Shown one piece after another: positions 43,607 through 52,765 of a stretch of DNA of 64,000 bases. A program made the translations under genes and the position numbers. Position 1 is the stretch's first letter, and each line of letters opens with the position of its first letter. The DNA comes from Bacteroidales bacterium KA00344 (GTDB taxonomy: Bacteria > Bacteroidota > Bacteroidia > Bacteroidales > Bacteroidaceae). Under the pieces are notes generated by a model. It ran no database searches. It was not told the origin of the DNA and saw nothing but the letters and a program-made list of their open reading frames with translations. The DNA lies in assembly GCA_001552765.1 (NCBI GenBank), contig KQ959425.1, positions 1 through 64,000 on the forward strand. Direction: 5' to 3'.

Positions 43607-44665
43607 CTATTTTATATTTTGTGAATACTCTTTTATCATTTGTTCATTGTCCAGCGAACAGATGAGCAACCTGCCATCACGTAAAGCAACAATATAATCC
43701 TCTAATCCCTGAATGACCACCTGCTTGGCATCTTGAGCATGAACGACACACCCCTTACTGTCATACAGATGGATGTTTGGACCAATATGGGCATTGCCCT
43801 GATTGTCGCTTTTAAGCAGATTTTGCAATGCTCCCCAACTGCCCAAGTCACTCCAACCAAACTCTGCTGGTATGGTATAGATGCTTTCCGACTTTTCCAT
43901 CACGGCATAGTCTATACTAATTTTTTCACAAGTTGGAAACACCTCTGCCAAAACGGCGGGTTCTCGTTCTGTGTAAAAACAAGAATTCATGTCGTCCATC
44001 TTCTTTGCCAAATCGGGAGTGAATTTACAAATAGCATGCGTGATGGTCTCGACATTCCAAACAAAGATACCCGCATTCCAGAAGTAGTTGCCGGCAGCCA
44101 TATATTTTTTTGCCGTTTCCAGGTCCGGTTTTTCCTTGAAGGCTGCCACCTTGTGTATCTCGCTATTTTCCATCTGCCCCGCAGCGGCTATGTATCCATA
44201 TCCGGTTTCCGGACGAGAGGGACGTATGCCGATTGTAACAATATTGTTGCTGTTGGCCGTAAACATCAAAGCCTCCTTGATGACACGCTGGTATTCCGTC
44301 GTATTGATGACCAACGCATCTGAAGGAGTCACTACGATATTGGCTGCGGGATGTTTTTTCTTGATTTTCCAACAAGCATAGGCGATGCAAGGAGCCGTGT
44401 TGCGCGGCTCCGGTTCTGCTAAAATATTTTGTTCCGGGATGTCGGGCAGTTGCTCTCTGACGATATCTACGTAACTTTGGCTGGTGACAACCCAGAAGTT
44501 GCTGATGGGGGCAATACTGCTTAAACGCTCTGTTGTGAGCTGAATAAGAGATTTCCCCATCCCCATCACGTCGATAAACTGCTTGGGATATTCCGGTGTA
44601 CTCATCGGCCAAAAACGGCTCCCGATGCCACCAGCCATAATCACGATATGATTATTATTTGCCAT
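43607..44665 (-). CDS. manC: Mannose-1-phosphate guanylyltransferase
   Basis: A 352-residue nucleotidyltransferase making GDP-mannose. It has the signature GGIGSRFWPMSTPEYPKQF near residues 12-30 and the Asp-bearing VVTPSDALV near 110. The manA-type cupin tail found in long bifunctional ManC/AlgA is absent; that activity is instead supplied by the next gene. No phosphomannomutase is present in this window. It is 11 bases after rfbB. Confidence 0.95.
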   Translation of the reverse strand: MANNNHIVIMAGGIGSRFWPMSTPEYPKQFIDVMGMGKSLIQLTTERLSSIAPISNFWVVTSQSYVDIVREQLPDIPEQNILAEPEPRNTAPCIAYACWKIKKKHPAANIVVTPSDALVINTTEYQRVIKEALMFTANSNNIVTIGIRPSRPETGYGYIAAAGQMENSEIHKVAAFKEKPDLETAKKYMAAGNYFWNAGIFVWNVETITHAICKFTPDLAKKMDDMNSCFYTEREPAVLAEVFPTCEKISIDYAVMEKSESIYTIPAEFGWSDLGSWGALQNLLKSDNQGNAHIGPNIHLYDSKGCVVHAQDAKQVVIQGLEDYIVALRDGRLLICSLDNEQMIKEYSQNIK

Positions 44666-44676
44666 GATTTCTATGT

Positions 44677-45816
44677 CTATCGATTTTTATACATTTCGTC
44701 GTAATACTTCAAATAGTCGCCGCTGGTCACATTGTCCATCCAATCTTGGTTGTCGAGATACCATTTCACTGTACGTTCGATACCTTCTTCAAACTGGAGG
44801 CTCGGCTCCCATCCTAATTCCCGTTGGAGCTTGCGGCTGTCTATGGCATAACGTGCATCGTGTCCGAGACGATCGGTGACAAAGGTAATCAAATCGTCGT
44901 CGGCTCCTTCCGGCCGGCCCAACAAGCGGTCTACCGTCTTGATGACAAGTTTGATGATGTCTATATTCTTCCATTCGTTGAATCCACCGATATTGTAGGT
45001 GTCGGCAACTTTACCTTTATGGAATATCAAGTCGATAGCTCTGGCATGATCTTCTACATACAGCCAATCCCTCACGTTTTCTCCTTTGCCGTAAACGGGC
45101 AACGGTTTGCGATGACGGATATTGTTGATGAATAACGGTATCAACTTTTCCGGAAACTGATACGGGCCATAGTTGTTGGAACAATTTGTTACGATAGTCG
45201 GCATGCCGTATGTATCATGAAAGGCCCGAACGAAATGGTCGCTGCTCGCCTTAGAGGCAGAATACGGACTGTGGGGCATATATTTCATGTCTTCTGTAAA
45301 GAAATCGGTACCATAGGCATGATGGTGATCGGACGAAGCCTTTGTGGTAAAAGGAGAGTCCACACCTTCCGGATTAGACAATTCCAATGCTCCATAAACT
45401 TCGTCAGTAGAAATATGATAAAACCGTTTGCCTTCATATTTCTCAGGGAGTCCTTCCCAATAAAGTTTGGCGGCCTGCAGCAGGCTTAGCGTTCCCATGA
45501 CATTGGTTTTGGCAAACGTAAAAGGATCTTTAATACTGCGGTCTACATGGCTCTCGGCAGCCAGATGAATGATGCCGTCAACATGATATTGAGCCATCAG
45601 CTCACTCATCTTCTCAAAATTACAAATATCTGCTTTGACAAAGGTATAGTTGGGTTTATCTTCTATATCTTTTAATGTAGCCAGATTCCCGGCATAGGTT
45701 AGTTTGTCGACGTTGATAATATGATAATCTGAATATTTGTTCACAAAGAGGCGAACAACATGGCTGCCAATAAAGCCGGCGCCACCGGTGACGATGATAT
45801 TGCGTTTGTAATCCAT
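44677..45816 (-). CDS. rfbB: dTDP-glucose 4,6-dehydratase
   Basis: About 379 residues from the ATG at 45816, chosen because MDYKRNIIVTGGAGFIGSH matches the usual start. This SDR enzyme converts dTDP-glucose to the 4-keto-6-deoxy form for rhamnose and related sugars. NAD motif GGAGFIGSH near 10-18; catalytic TDEVYG and YSASKASSDH (Tyr and Lys). The other rhamnose genes (rfbA, rfbC, rfbD) are not adjacent. It heads a three-gene sugar-nucleotide operon with its own promoter. Confidence 0.95.
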   Translation of the reverse strand: MDYKRNIIVTGGAGFIGSHVVRLFVNKYSDYHIINVDKLTYAGNLATLKDIEDKPNYTFVKADICNFEKMSELMAQYHVDGIIHLAAESHVDRSIKDPFTFAKTNVMGTLSLLQAAKLYWEGLPEKYEGKRFYHISTDEVYGALELSNPEGVDSPFTTKASSDHHHAYGTDFFTEDMKYMPHSPYSASKASSDHFVRAFHDTYGMPTIVTNCSNNYGPYQFPEKLIPLFINNIRHRKPLPVYGKGENVRDWLYVEDHARAIDLIFHKGKVADTYNIGGFNEWKNIDIIKLVIKTVDRLLGRPEGADDDLITFVTDRLGHDARYAIDSRKLQRELGWEPSLQFEEGIERTVKWYLDNQDWMDNVTSGDYLKYYDEMYKNR

Positions 45817-45834
45817 AATATAATTGGTTTTCTG

Positions 45835-45842
45835 CAAAGATA
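45835..45842 (-). promoter_or_regulatory. Probable -7 box of the rfbB-manC-manA operon
   Basis: TATCTTTG on the minus strand, 18 bases upstream of the ATG at 45816. Confidence 0.55.
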
Positions 45843-45927
45843 AAGTTTTTTAAGCTATTAATCAGGAAAAAACAATGAAATTATGAATAAAAGGCAGAAT
45901 CATCAAATGTAACATCATATTATAAGA

Positions 45928-45963
45928 AAATGAGAGGGTGCCTATGATGACATCCTCTCATTT
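45928..45963. terminator. Terminator downstream of uxaB
   Basis: Arms AAATGAGAGGGTG (45928-45940) and CATCCTCTCATTT (45951-45963) pair with one mismatch around a 10-base loop. It lies about 95 bases after the uxaB stop. Confidence 0.75.
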
Positions 45964-46058
45964 GAAATTACTCTCCCAGTTGCTTGCCAAGAAAGGTGTT
46001 GAGATTTTCGTTATTATCCCTACCAACCTCCAATACGGAAGGATGGGTGGGAGAGAAT

Positions 46059-47540
46059 TTACAGAATAGTCTTTACGGCCTCTAACATTCCCTTTTCCTG
46101 AATGAGGTCGAGATATTCCTTCACGAGGGCGGTCATGCCGGGAACGGTCTTGTTGAGGTCTTCTTTCCAAACATACTCGAAAGCAAGGATACCTTCGGCC
46201 ACCTTCTGTGTATCGCCGGTAGCCCAAAGTTCGTTGAGCTTGTCAATGATTTTCTGGTCATCATTTGGCACGATAGAAGCTCCGTCAGCACGCTTTCCGC
46301 CCTTGTAATAAGTAATAATGGCAGCGAGTCCAAATACCAATCCCTTAGGCAGTTCACCTTTTCGTTGCAAGTAAATCTTCACACCGGGAAGGTCGCGCGT
46401 CTCGTATTTGGGGAAGCTATTGAGCATAATGCTTGTCACTTGATGGTCTACAAATGGATTCTCAAAACGCTCCAGCACGTCGGAGGCGAATTGCTGAAGT
46501 TCGTCCAAGGGTAGGTCGAGGGTCTGCATGAGCTCATCGAACTGCACCTTATGGATGTACTTGCTAAGTACAGGGTGTTCGCAGGCATCACGGACAATGT
46601 CTACACCGCTCAAATATGTAACAGGCGAAAGCACTGTATGAGGGCCGTTCAACAATGTAACTTTACGTTCGTGATATGGTTTTTCGTTATCGGTAATAAG
46701 TACATGAAGTCCGGCCTTGTGAGCGGGGAACTCTGCTTTTAGTTCGTCAACAGTCATATTTTCTGCCTTTTCGATAACCCAAAGGTGGAAATTTTCAGCT
46801 TTCACCACAAGGTTGTCCTTGTAGCAAATCTTCTGTTGAATTTCATTAATGGTGTCGCGCGGGAAGCCCGGTACAATGCGGTCTACTAATGTGGCGCAAA
46901 CATAGCAATACTTTGTAAACCACTCTTTGAATCCCTCGTAGTCGGCTCCCATGTCGTTTTTCCACAACTCGATATACTTATAGATACATTCCTTCAGGTG
47001 ATGTCCGTTCAGGAAAATAAGTTCGCAAGGCATGATAATCATTCCCTTGCCGGGGCATCCATCAAAATATTTGTATCGATGGAACAACAGTTGAACCAAT
47101 TTGCCGGGATAACTTGAAGCGGGAGCATCGGTAAACTTGCAGCTTTCGTCGAAAGCGATACCGGCCTCAGTTGTGTTGGAAATGATAAAACGCATCTCTG
47201 GTTGCTCGGCCAGAGCCATAAAAGCCTGATTCTGAGTGTAGGGATTCAAGGCTCTGCTGATGACATCAATACGGGTTAAAGTGTTCACGGGTTGTCCTTT
47301 TTCTTTCCCCTGAAGATTAACATGATAGAGGCCGTCCTGCCCATTAAGCCAATCTACCATACCGCGTTCGATAGGTTGAACAACCACGACGGAGGAATTG
47401 AAATTCGTCTTTTGATTCATGTTGTAGATAATCCAGTCTACAAATGCACGGAGGAAGTTTCCCTCGCCAAATTGAATGATTCTTTCAGGCATATTGCTCT
47501 TGGGAGCCGTACGCTTGTTGAGTGCTTTAAGTTTGTTCAT
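46059..47540 (-). CDS. uxaB: Tagaturonate reductase (altronate oxidoreductase)
   Basis: A 493-residue enzyme of the mannitol dehydrogenase/long-chain polyol family, reducing tagaturonate to altronate in galacturonate breakdown. Features: RIIQFGEGNFLRAFVDWIIY near 20-40 (NAD site), ISNTTEAGIAF near 130, LVDRIVPGFP near 215 and KVTLLNGPHTVLSPVTYLSG near 290, containing the catalytic Lys region (K-x-x-x-x-N-x-x-H). The length suits UxaB better than fructuronate reductase UxuB. No other hexuronate genes are in the window. A palindromic operator-like site lies upstream, shared with pyk. Confidence 0.9.
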   Translation of the reverse strand: MNKLKALNKRTAPKSNMPERIIQFGEGNFLRAFVDWIIYNMNQKTNFNSSVVVVQPIERGMVDWLNGQDGLYHVNLQGKEKGQPVNTLTRIDVISRALNPYTQNQAFMALAEQPEMRFIISNTTEAGIAFDESCKFTDAPASSYPGKLVQLLFHRYKYFDGCPGKGMIIMPCELIFLNGHHLKECIYKYIELWKNDMGADYEGFKEWFTKYCYVCATLVDRIVPGFPRDTINEIQQKICYKDNLVVKAENFHLWVIEKAENMTVDELKAEFPAHKAGLHVLITDNEKPYHERKVTLLNGPHTVLSPVTYLSGVDIVRDACEHPVLSKYIHKVQFDELMQTLDLPLDELQQFASDVLERFENPFVDHQVTSIMLNSFPKYETRDLPGVKIYLQRKGELPKGLVFGLAAIITYYKGGKRADGASIVPNDDQKIIDKLNELWATGDTQKVAEGILAFEYVWKEDLNKTVPGMTALVKEYLDLIQEKGMLEAVKTIL

Positions 47541-47588
47541 GATTTGCTTTATAATTAAATATTTAAGAGATTCCGTTTGATTTATCTA

Positions 47589-47596
47589 CAAAGGTA
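47589..47596 (-). promoter_or_regulatory. Probable -7 box for uxaB
   Basis: TACCTTTG on the minus strand, 49 bases upstream of the uxaB ATG. A second match, TATTTTTG, at 47598-47605 overlaps the likely upstream region. Confidence 0.5.
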
Positions 47597-47638
47597 CAAA
47601 AATACATGAAAGAGTAGAGAATATGTTCACGTTAAATA

Positions 47639-47656
47639 TACGTAAACCTTTACGTA
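47639..47656. promoter_or_regulatory. Operator-like palindrome between uxaB and pyk
   Basis: TACGTAAACCTTTACGTA is a palindrome with perfect 8-base arms and a CC centre. Its core GTAAACCTTTAC resembles LacI-family operators (TGTAAACGTTTACA type). It lies about 42 bases upstream of the uxaB -7 box and about 48 bases upstream of the pyk -7 box. A related half-site (CACGTTAAATATACG) adjoins on the left. Confidence 0.55.
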
Positions 47657-47704
47657 AACAGTTTATTATTTGTCATATTTATTATTAATCTTAAAAAAAT
47701 CATG

Positions 47705-47712
47705 TACCTTTG
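47705..47712 (+). promoter_or_regulatory. Probable -7 box for pyk
   Basis: TACCTTTG, 87 bases upstream of the pyk ATG. The leader is long for this window. Confidence 0.5.
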
Positions 47713-47799
47713 CAGAAGAGGGATTGTTGTTTATGGCAAGAACATGAGATGATGCTTATAACAACATTTTCTTCAAGATAATATATAACTCCTCAAAAT

Positions 47800-49245
47800 A
47801 TGAAACAGACCAAAATAGTATGTTCCATCAGTGATCAGAGATGTGACATTGATTTTCTCCGCAAATTGTTTTTTGCCGGAATGAACGTGGTTAGAATGAA
47901 TACGGCTCATGCCACACCGGACGGTATTCGAAATATTATCAATAATACGAGAGCAGTTTCGTCTCACATTGGTATTCTTATTGATACTAAGGGGCCGGAG
48001 ATACGCACAACGGCTGTAGACGCCCCTATAAAATATAAAATGGGAGATGTTGTCAAAATTTTCGGTCGTCCGCAAATGAATACCACGCACGACATTGTTA
48101 ATCTCTCTTTCACGGACATTGCTAATGATATAAGAGTGGGCGACAATATTCTTTTTGATGACGGCGCACTCAACATGGAAGTGACCGACATTGTAGGTCC
48201 AACGATTTTTGCTCGTGTAACCAATGACGGCGTTTTGGGATCGCACAAAAGTGTAAATATTCCCGGAGAACACATAAATCTACCTGCCCTTACAAAAAAA
48301 GATAAGGACAATATTCTTCTTGCTATTGAAGAAGATATAGATTTTATAGCCCATAGTTTTGTGCGTTCAGCAGCCGATGTAAAAGCAGTACAGAGCATTC
48401 TCGACGAACATCATTCCGACATTAAGATTATATCGAAAATCGAAAATCAGGAGGGGGTAGACAATATCGACGAGATTATTGATGCCAGCTATGGTATTAT
48501 GATTGCGCGCGGAGACCTTGGTATCGAGGTGCCTCTTGAACAAATTCCGGGAATACAACGCAGCATTATTCATAAATGTGTGCAAAAGAAAAAACCCGTT
48601 ATTGTGGCCACGCAAATGCTCCATACGATGATCAACAATCCCAGACCCACTCGTGCAGAGGTAACAGATATAGCCAATGCCATTTATTCTAACACCGATG
48701 CACTCATGCTCAGCGGTGAGACAGCTGCGGGCAAATATCCAGTGGAGGCCGTACAGACCATGTCGGCCATTGCAGAGCAGGCAGAGAAAGATCGTGCTCA
48801 CTTCGGAGAACAAGACGAAGTGCCGTTGAGTCCAAGCTGTTCACAGAAAGATTTTCTTGCTCATACGGCAATCAGCTCTACTCGCCAGTTGGGTGTGGCA
48901 GGTATCATTACCGACTCTGAGACTGGTGAAACGGCACGCCATTTGGCAGCTTTTCGTGGTCCGAAACCCATTCTTGCCATCTGTTATAAAGAAAAAACGC
49001 AGCGTTGGCTTAATCTTTCGTATGGAATTATTCCTATTTATCAGAAAGAATACGTCAGCTCTGAATATATGTTTATGGCAGCTTTACGTATGCTTCGGCA
49101 AAAGAAATATATTGGCTTAGACGACAAGATAGCCTATCTGTCCGGGTCGTTTGGCGAAAATGGCGGTACTACCTTTGTTGAAATCAATGATGTGAGAAAC
49201 GTATTCGAAAAGAGCTATCAATTCCATCTGCCCGACAGACGATAA
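47800..49245 (+). CDS. pyk: Pyruvate kinase
   Basis: A 481-residue glycolytic enzyme making pyruvate and ATP from phosphoenolpyruvate. Motifs: TKIVCSISD opening, MNTAHA (usually MNFSHG, so altered), DTKGPEIRT near 62-70, KIENQEGVDN, MIARGDLGIEVP near 225-236, and MLHTMINNPRPTRAEVTDIANAI. The C-terminal domain is present, and no extra PEP-utiliser domain follows. The active-site strand is a little divergent from E. coli PykF. It diverges from uxaB, and ends at a strong terminator. Confidence 0.95.
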   Translation: MKQTKIVCSISDQRCDIDFLRKLFFAGMNVVRMNTAHATPDGIRNIINNTRAVSSHIGILIDTKGPEIRTTAVDAPIKYKMGDVVKIFGRPQMNTTHDIVNLSFTDIANDIRVGDNILFDDGALNMEVTDIVGPTIFARVTNDGVLGSHKSVNIPGEHINLPALTKKDKDNILLAIEEDIDFIAHSFVRSAADVKAVQSILDEHHSDIKIISKIENQEGVDNIDEIIDASYGIMIARGDLGIEVPLEQIPGIQRSIIHKCVQKKKPVIVATQMLHTMINNPRPTRAEVTDIANAIYSNTDALMLSGETAAGKYPVEAVQTMSAIAEQAEKDRAHFGEQDEVPLSPSCSQKDFLAHTAISSTRQLGVAGIITDSETGETARHLAAFRGPKPILAICYKEKTQRWLNLSYGIIPIYQKEYVSSEYMFMAALRMLRQKKYIGLDDKIAYLSGSFGENGGTTFVEINDVRNVFEKSYQFHLPDRR

Positions 49246-49334
49246 ACTAAGCAGAGCCACCAAAGACATAAAGGGTAACTCTTTATGTGCTTGGGGCCAT
49301 GATTTTCGTTGTTTTCAATACAGATGGACTGATA

Positions 49335-49373
49335 AAAAGCCTTGTACATTTATATTTAATGTGCAAGGCTTTT
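49335..49373 (+). terminator. Terminator of pyk
   Basis: Arms AAAAGCCTTGTACATT (49335-49350) and AATGTGCAAGGCTTTT (49358-49373) pair over 16 positions with one G-T wobble and a 7-base loop; TTTT ends the second arm. Confidence 0.85.
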
Positions 49374-49506
49374 GTAATATGGCCGTGTTCGAAAAGACAT
49401 ATCGGTTGTTTCTTTTCTTCGACAAATCAACATAAAGTGGGGGAGTCTCTCGCCGTTTCATTGCCGGAAGTAATTTCATAAGGACCTCGGCAGTGATACT
49501 ATTTCT

Positions 49507-49755
49507 TCATTCGCAAAAAAAGTTATGATACGCACCGACTATGCTGTCGCTTTCATCTAATATATAGCTATGGCGGTAGGCACTTATGACCACGTTTTTC
49601 AGTTTCAGTATGTAGCCGTTGTTATAATAGCCAATAACCTCTTGGCGTTTATCGAAAATGTAACCGTTTGCGTATGTTTGATAGGACATGTAGGAATACC
49701 CCATACTGATTGTTAAGAAACTAATCCAAAGGTAATGAATGTTTTTGCACTTCAT
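49507..49755 (-). CDS. Small secreted protein with 4-fold beta-flower-like repeats
   Basis: About 82 residues from the ATG at 49755, with a hydrophobic N-terminal segment (IHYLWISFLTISMGYSYMSY) acting as a signal anchor. Short repeats follow: NGYIFDKRQEVIGYY, NGYILKLKNVVISAY, HSYILDESDSIVGAY. This Gly/Tyr-Ile-x-Asp spacing resembles 4-fold beta-flower domains. An upstream in-frame start at 49785 is possible. Function unknown. It lies between the T9SS plug gene and pyk, and its own promoter is not recognised. Confidence 0.5.
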   Translation of the reverse strand: MKCKNIHYLWISFLTISMGYSYMSYQTYANGYIFDKRQEVIGYYNNGYILKLKNVVISAYRHSYILDESDSIVGAYHNFFCE

Positions 49756-49845
49756 ATTCTTAAATGAATGATAGCAAAACGACATGTTTCTAAGCTAAGC
49801 TCCCTTGCATCACAATGACATTTTTCGAGAAGACGACAGTAGGCG

Positions 49846-51081
49846 TTATTCTATTTTCCCGTATCCCACCAATCTATCTGTGCGTTCACCATTTCCACGA
49901 AAATACACCAGCATTTGATAAGCGTTCTGGGTTTGATAGAAATTGCCTTCTGAAGGTACCGGTACCATACGTCCATCAGTCTGTTGCAGGAGGTATTGAT
50001 AGTTGTAATAACCTTGTTTCAGCCACACACTTGCCTCATATAGCTGTTGCGTCTCGTCCCATTCCATCTTGTATTTCGGAATAAACCTGTCGTTGGTCCA
50101 CACTCCGTTCAAATAGACTTCACCGGGCAGTCGGGGAGAAGCAAGTCGGAAGTGTACCATTGCATATTCTGAAAGCACATTGTTGTCCCAGTTATCCGAA
50201 TTTCGTATGTAGAAACCGCCGTCGGCATCCTCGTCGTACACATAACTTGGGCGGGGCTCGTCGGTCCATATAGTTGCATGATACATCTCCCCGTCCCACG
50301 TCATACTTTCCAGCCCCATTGTGGTGTGACTCACATCGAGCATCTCAAATTTCCGGTATTCGTTTCCTCCGTCGAATATCAAATCACGGTTATGGTCCCA
50401 CATCAAACCGTTGTTGCTTACATATTGTGGTTTAGAATTCACCACGGCATTATCCCACCGTCCGTTTTGCATCACCACAGTTTTCACCTGTGTGGATGGG
50501 TCGGTCACTCTGATGTTTCCATAATCCACCTGCAGTGAAAGCTGCTGATGCCGACCGTTTATATCTGCATCTGTATTTGTGGTCAGCTCCATACTTACGC
50601 TCATGCGTGGCTCAACCACCATAAAGCATGCTGTAAATGCCACCGCATCTTCATTATACTCATCGTACACCGTTACTCTGTAATTACCTCCAAGCTTTAT
50701 TTTGCATTTATTGTTGGGTATATTAAACTGATAATGAGTATATAACTGATTTGTGTTTAAGGATTGTCTAAAGTCCTCTATAGTGTTTCCACTGGCGAAT
50801 CCCTCGCAATAATCACTCTCGAAAATGCCTTCCGATACGGTCCAGTCGGCTTCGCAGTGCTCCAATTTGTAGGAATAGCGATGATAATCATGCGTAAGGT
50901 CATCGAATGAAATAGTCAGAGGTGTTTGTTGTCCCAGTACAATGATTGGCAAATCCATCCAGTTATCACCTGCCACCACTTGCAGCGACGCAATGCGTTG
51001 GCTGACAATCTCGTGGCGCTGACCAAACAATGATAGTCCAATACAGGTACAAAATATAATCAATAAGATAGGTTTTTTCAT
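49846..51081 (-). CDS. Type IX secretion system plug protein (DUF5103 family)
   Basis: About 411 residues from the ATG at 51081, where a signal peptide (MKKPILLIIFCTCIGLSLFG) begins. The mature protein is two beta-rich domains: an N-terminal part with DLTHDYHRYSYKLEHCEADW and a C-terminal part with EVYLNGVWTN, KMEWDETQQLYEASVWLKQGYYNYQYLL. These are hallmarks of DUF5103, identified as the plug protein that closes the SprA translocon pore of the T9SS. This supports a Bacteroidota host with type IX secretion. The gene stands alone with a good promoter, and other T9SS genes are not nearby. Confidence 0.88.
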   Translation of the reverse strand: MKKPILLIIFCTCIGLSLFGQRHEIVSQRIASLQVVAGDNWMDLPIIVLGQQTPLTISFDDLTHDYHRYSYKLEHCEADWTVSEGIFESDYCEGFASGNTIEDFRQSLNTNQLYTHYQFNIPNNKCKIKLGGNYRVTVYDEYNEDAVAFTACFMVVEPRMSVSMELTTNTDADINGRHQQLSLQVDYGNIRVTDPSTQVKTVVMQNGRWDNAVVNSKPQYVSNNGLMWDHNRDLIFDGGNEYRKFEMLDVSHTTMGLESMTWDGEMYHATIWTDEPRPSYVYDEDADGGFYIRNSDNWDNNVLSEYAMVHFRLASPRLPGEVYLNGVWTNDRFIPKYKMEWDETQQLYEASVWLKQGYYNYQYLLQQTDGRMVPVPSEGNFYQTQNAYQMLVYFRGNGERTDRLVGYGKIE

Positions 51082-51101
51082 TGCATATCTATTATATGAT
51101 G

Positions 51102-51133
51102 CAAATATAAACAAAAGGAAGTGATGCGACAAA
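51102..51133 (-). promoter_or_regulatory. Promoter of the T9SS plug gene
   Basis: On the minus strand TTTG (51130-51133) is followed after 20 bases by TATATTTG (51102-51109), 20 bases before the ATG at 51081. It supports the downstream start over an in-frame one at 51132. Confidence 0.65.
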
Positions 51134-51254
51134 TTAAAAGAACAAACTTTAAGAAAGACTTGAAGCGTCTGACAATATGCAATATGTCAAGCGAATACAA
51201 ACAGACAGCTTTATGTCGTTTAGGTCCGTTGGTTTTAATGACAGCACATAATAA

Positions 51255-51285
51255 AAGCGTCTTCTCATGATTGAAGAAGACGCTT
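51255..51285 (-). terminator. Terminator of pgk
   Basis: A perfect 11-base-pair stem (AAGCGTCTTCT at 51255-51265, AGAAGACGCTT at 51275-51285), about 55 bases after the pgk stop. Confidence 0.75.
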
Positions 51286-51339
51286 AGTATATGTAAAGAT
51301 CTCATGTTGGAATGAGACGGCTTGTCTATTCAAAAGAAA

Positions 51340-52590
51340 TTAGCCTTTGATTGCAGCTACACCGGGGAGCGTTTTACCCTCAATGGCCTCGAGCATGGCA
51401 CCGCCACCTGTGGAAACATAAGATACCTTGTCAGCCAAGCCAAACTTATTGACAGCTGCAACAGAGTCGCCACCACCTACGAGCGAGAACGCACCGTTTT
51501 TCTGAGTAGCCTCAGCAACATACTTGGCAATCTCACCGGTACCGTGAGCAAAGTTTTCCAATTCGAAAACACCTACCGGACCGTTCCAGAGAATAGTCTT
51601 AGAGTCGAGGATTATCTTCTTCCATTCTACCAAGCTTGCTTCGCTGGCGTCCATGCCTTCCCATTCGTCAGGAATTTGGTCAATCGGGAATACTTTACGC
51701 TCGGTATCGTTAGAGAACTCCTTACCGCAAACCGTTGCAACAGAAAGCGAAAGGTTTACACCCTTCTTCTTAGCTTCAGCCATTACGTTCAGAGCCTCAG
51801 GCATCAACTCGTCCTCATGCAGAGACTTTCCAATCTTGCCGCCCTGAGCTTTGATGAAAGTATAACCCATACCGCCACCAATGATCAAATTATCAACCTT
51901 GTCGAGCAAGTTCTTGATAACGCCGAGTTTAGAGCTAACCTTAGAGCCACCAATAATGGCGGTGAAAGGATGCTTGGCATTCTTCAATACGTTGTCGATG
52001 GCTGTCACTTCTTTCTCCATCAGGAACCCGAGCATCTTAGCATCTGTGTCAAAATAATCGGCGATGACTGCGGTAGAAGCGTGCTTACGGTGAGCGGTAC
52101 CAAAGGCATCGTTTACGTAAACATCAGCATACGAAGCCAGTTTCTTGGCAAATGCCTTCTGAGATTCCTTAAGAGCTTTCTTTGCTTCGTCATATTCAGG
52201 AGTGCCCTTTTCAACGCCAACAGGCTTGCCCTCTTCTTCCGGATAGAAGCGAAGGTTTTCAAGCAACAAAGCCTCACCCATCTTCAAAGCTGCAGCTTCA
52301 GCCTTAGCGTTGCCGCAGTCCTTAGCAAACTTAACATCAACATCGAGAGCCTTCGATACGTTTGGTACAATCTGGCTCAGGCTCAACTTCTCATTAACCT
52401 TGCCTTTAGGTTTCCCCATGTGGCTCATCATGATTACAGCGCCGCCGTCTGCCAGCACCTTCTTCAATGTTGGAAGAGCACCGCGAATACGAGTGTCGTC
52501 TGTTACATGTCCGTTTTCGTCCAATGGCACGTTGAAATCTACGCGAACGATAGCCTTCTTACCGGCAAAGTTAAATTGTTCGATTGTCAT
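51340..52590 (-). CDS. pgk: Phosphoglycerate kinase
   Basis: A 416-residue glycolytic kinase transferring phosphate from 1,3-bisphosphoglycerate to ADP. N-domain motifs include [27 protein letters not shown] near 14-40 and [11 protein letters not shown]; the C-domain shows [27 protein letters not shown] and the late GGGDSVAAV and [13 protein letters not shown] (substrate and nucleotide loops). Length is normal. Codon use leaves a 452-codon open frame on the opposite strand, which is a shadow. It is monocistronic. Confidence 0.98.
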   Translation of the reverse strand: MTIEQFNFAGKKAIVRVDFNVPLDENGHVTDDTRIRGALPTLKKVLADGGAVIMMSHMGKPKGKVNEKLSLSQIVPNVSKALDVDVKFAKDCGNAKAEAAALKMGEALLLENLRFYPEEEGKPVGVEKGTPEYDEAKKALKESQKAFAKKLASYADVYVNDAFGTAHRKHASTAVIADYFDTDAKMLGFLMEKEVTAIDNVLKNAKHPFTAIIGGSKVSSKLGVIKNLLDKVDNLIIGGGMGYTFIKAQGGKIGKSLHEDELMPEALNVMAEAKKKGVNLSLSVATVCGKEFSNDTERKVFPIDQIPDEWEGMDASEASLVEWKKIILDSKTILWNGPVGVFELENFAHGTGEIAKYVAEATQKNGAFSLVGGGDSVAAVNKFGLADKVSYVSTGGGAMLEAIEGKTLPGVAAIKG

Positions 52591-52636
52591 TTTTATCTTT
52601 ATTTTAAAGTTAGAAATTTTTCTGTCTGCAATATTG

Positions 52637-52644
52637 CAAAGTTA
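52637..52644 (-). promoter_or_regulatory. Probable -7 box of pgk
   Basis: TAACTTTG on the minus strand, 46 bases upstream of the pgk ATG at 52590. Confidence 0.5.
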
Positions 52645-52765
52645 ATCATTTTACGGGACAACATGAAAATCACAATATGATATTTTGGTTTTTTCACTCG
52701 TTTGCTTTCTATTTGTCATACGGATGTGGCAAAATGAGTGATGAGAAGTATCAAACAGACCCTCC

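Noticed and set aside
51322-52680. 452-codon open frame on the plus strand opposite pgk
   Set aside because: It covers nearly the whole of the confidently identified pgk gene, has no recognisable domains, and reads as a composition shadow.
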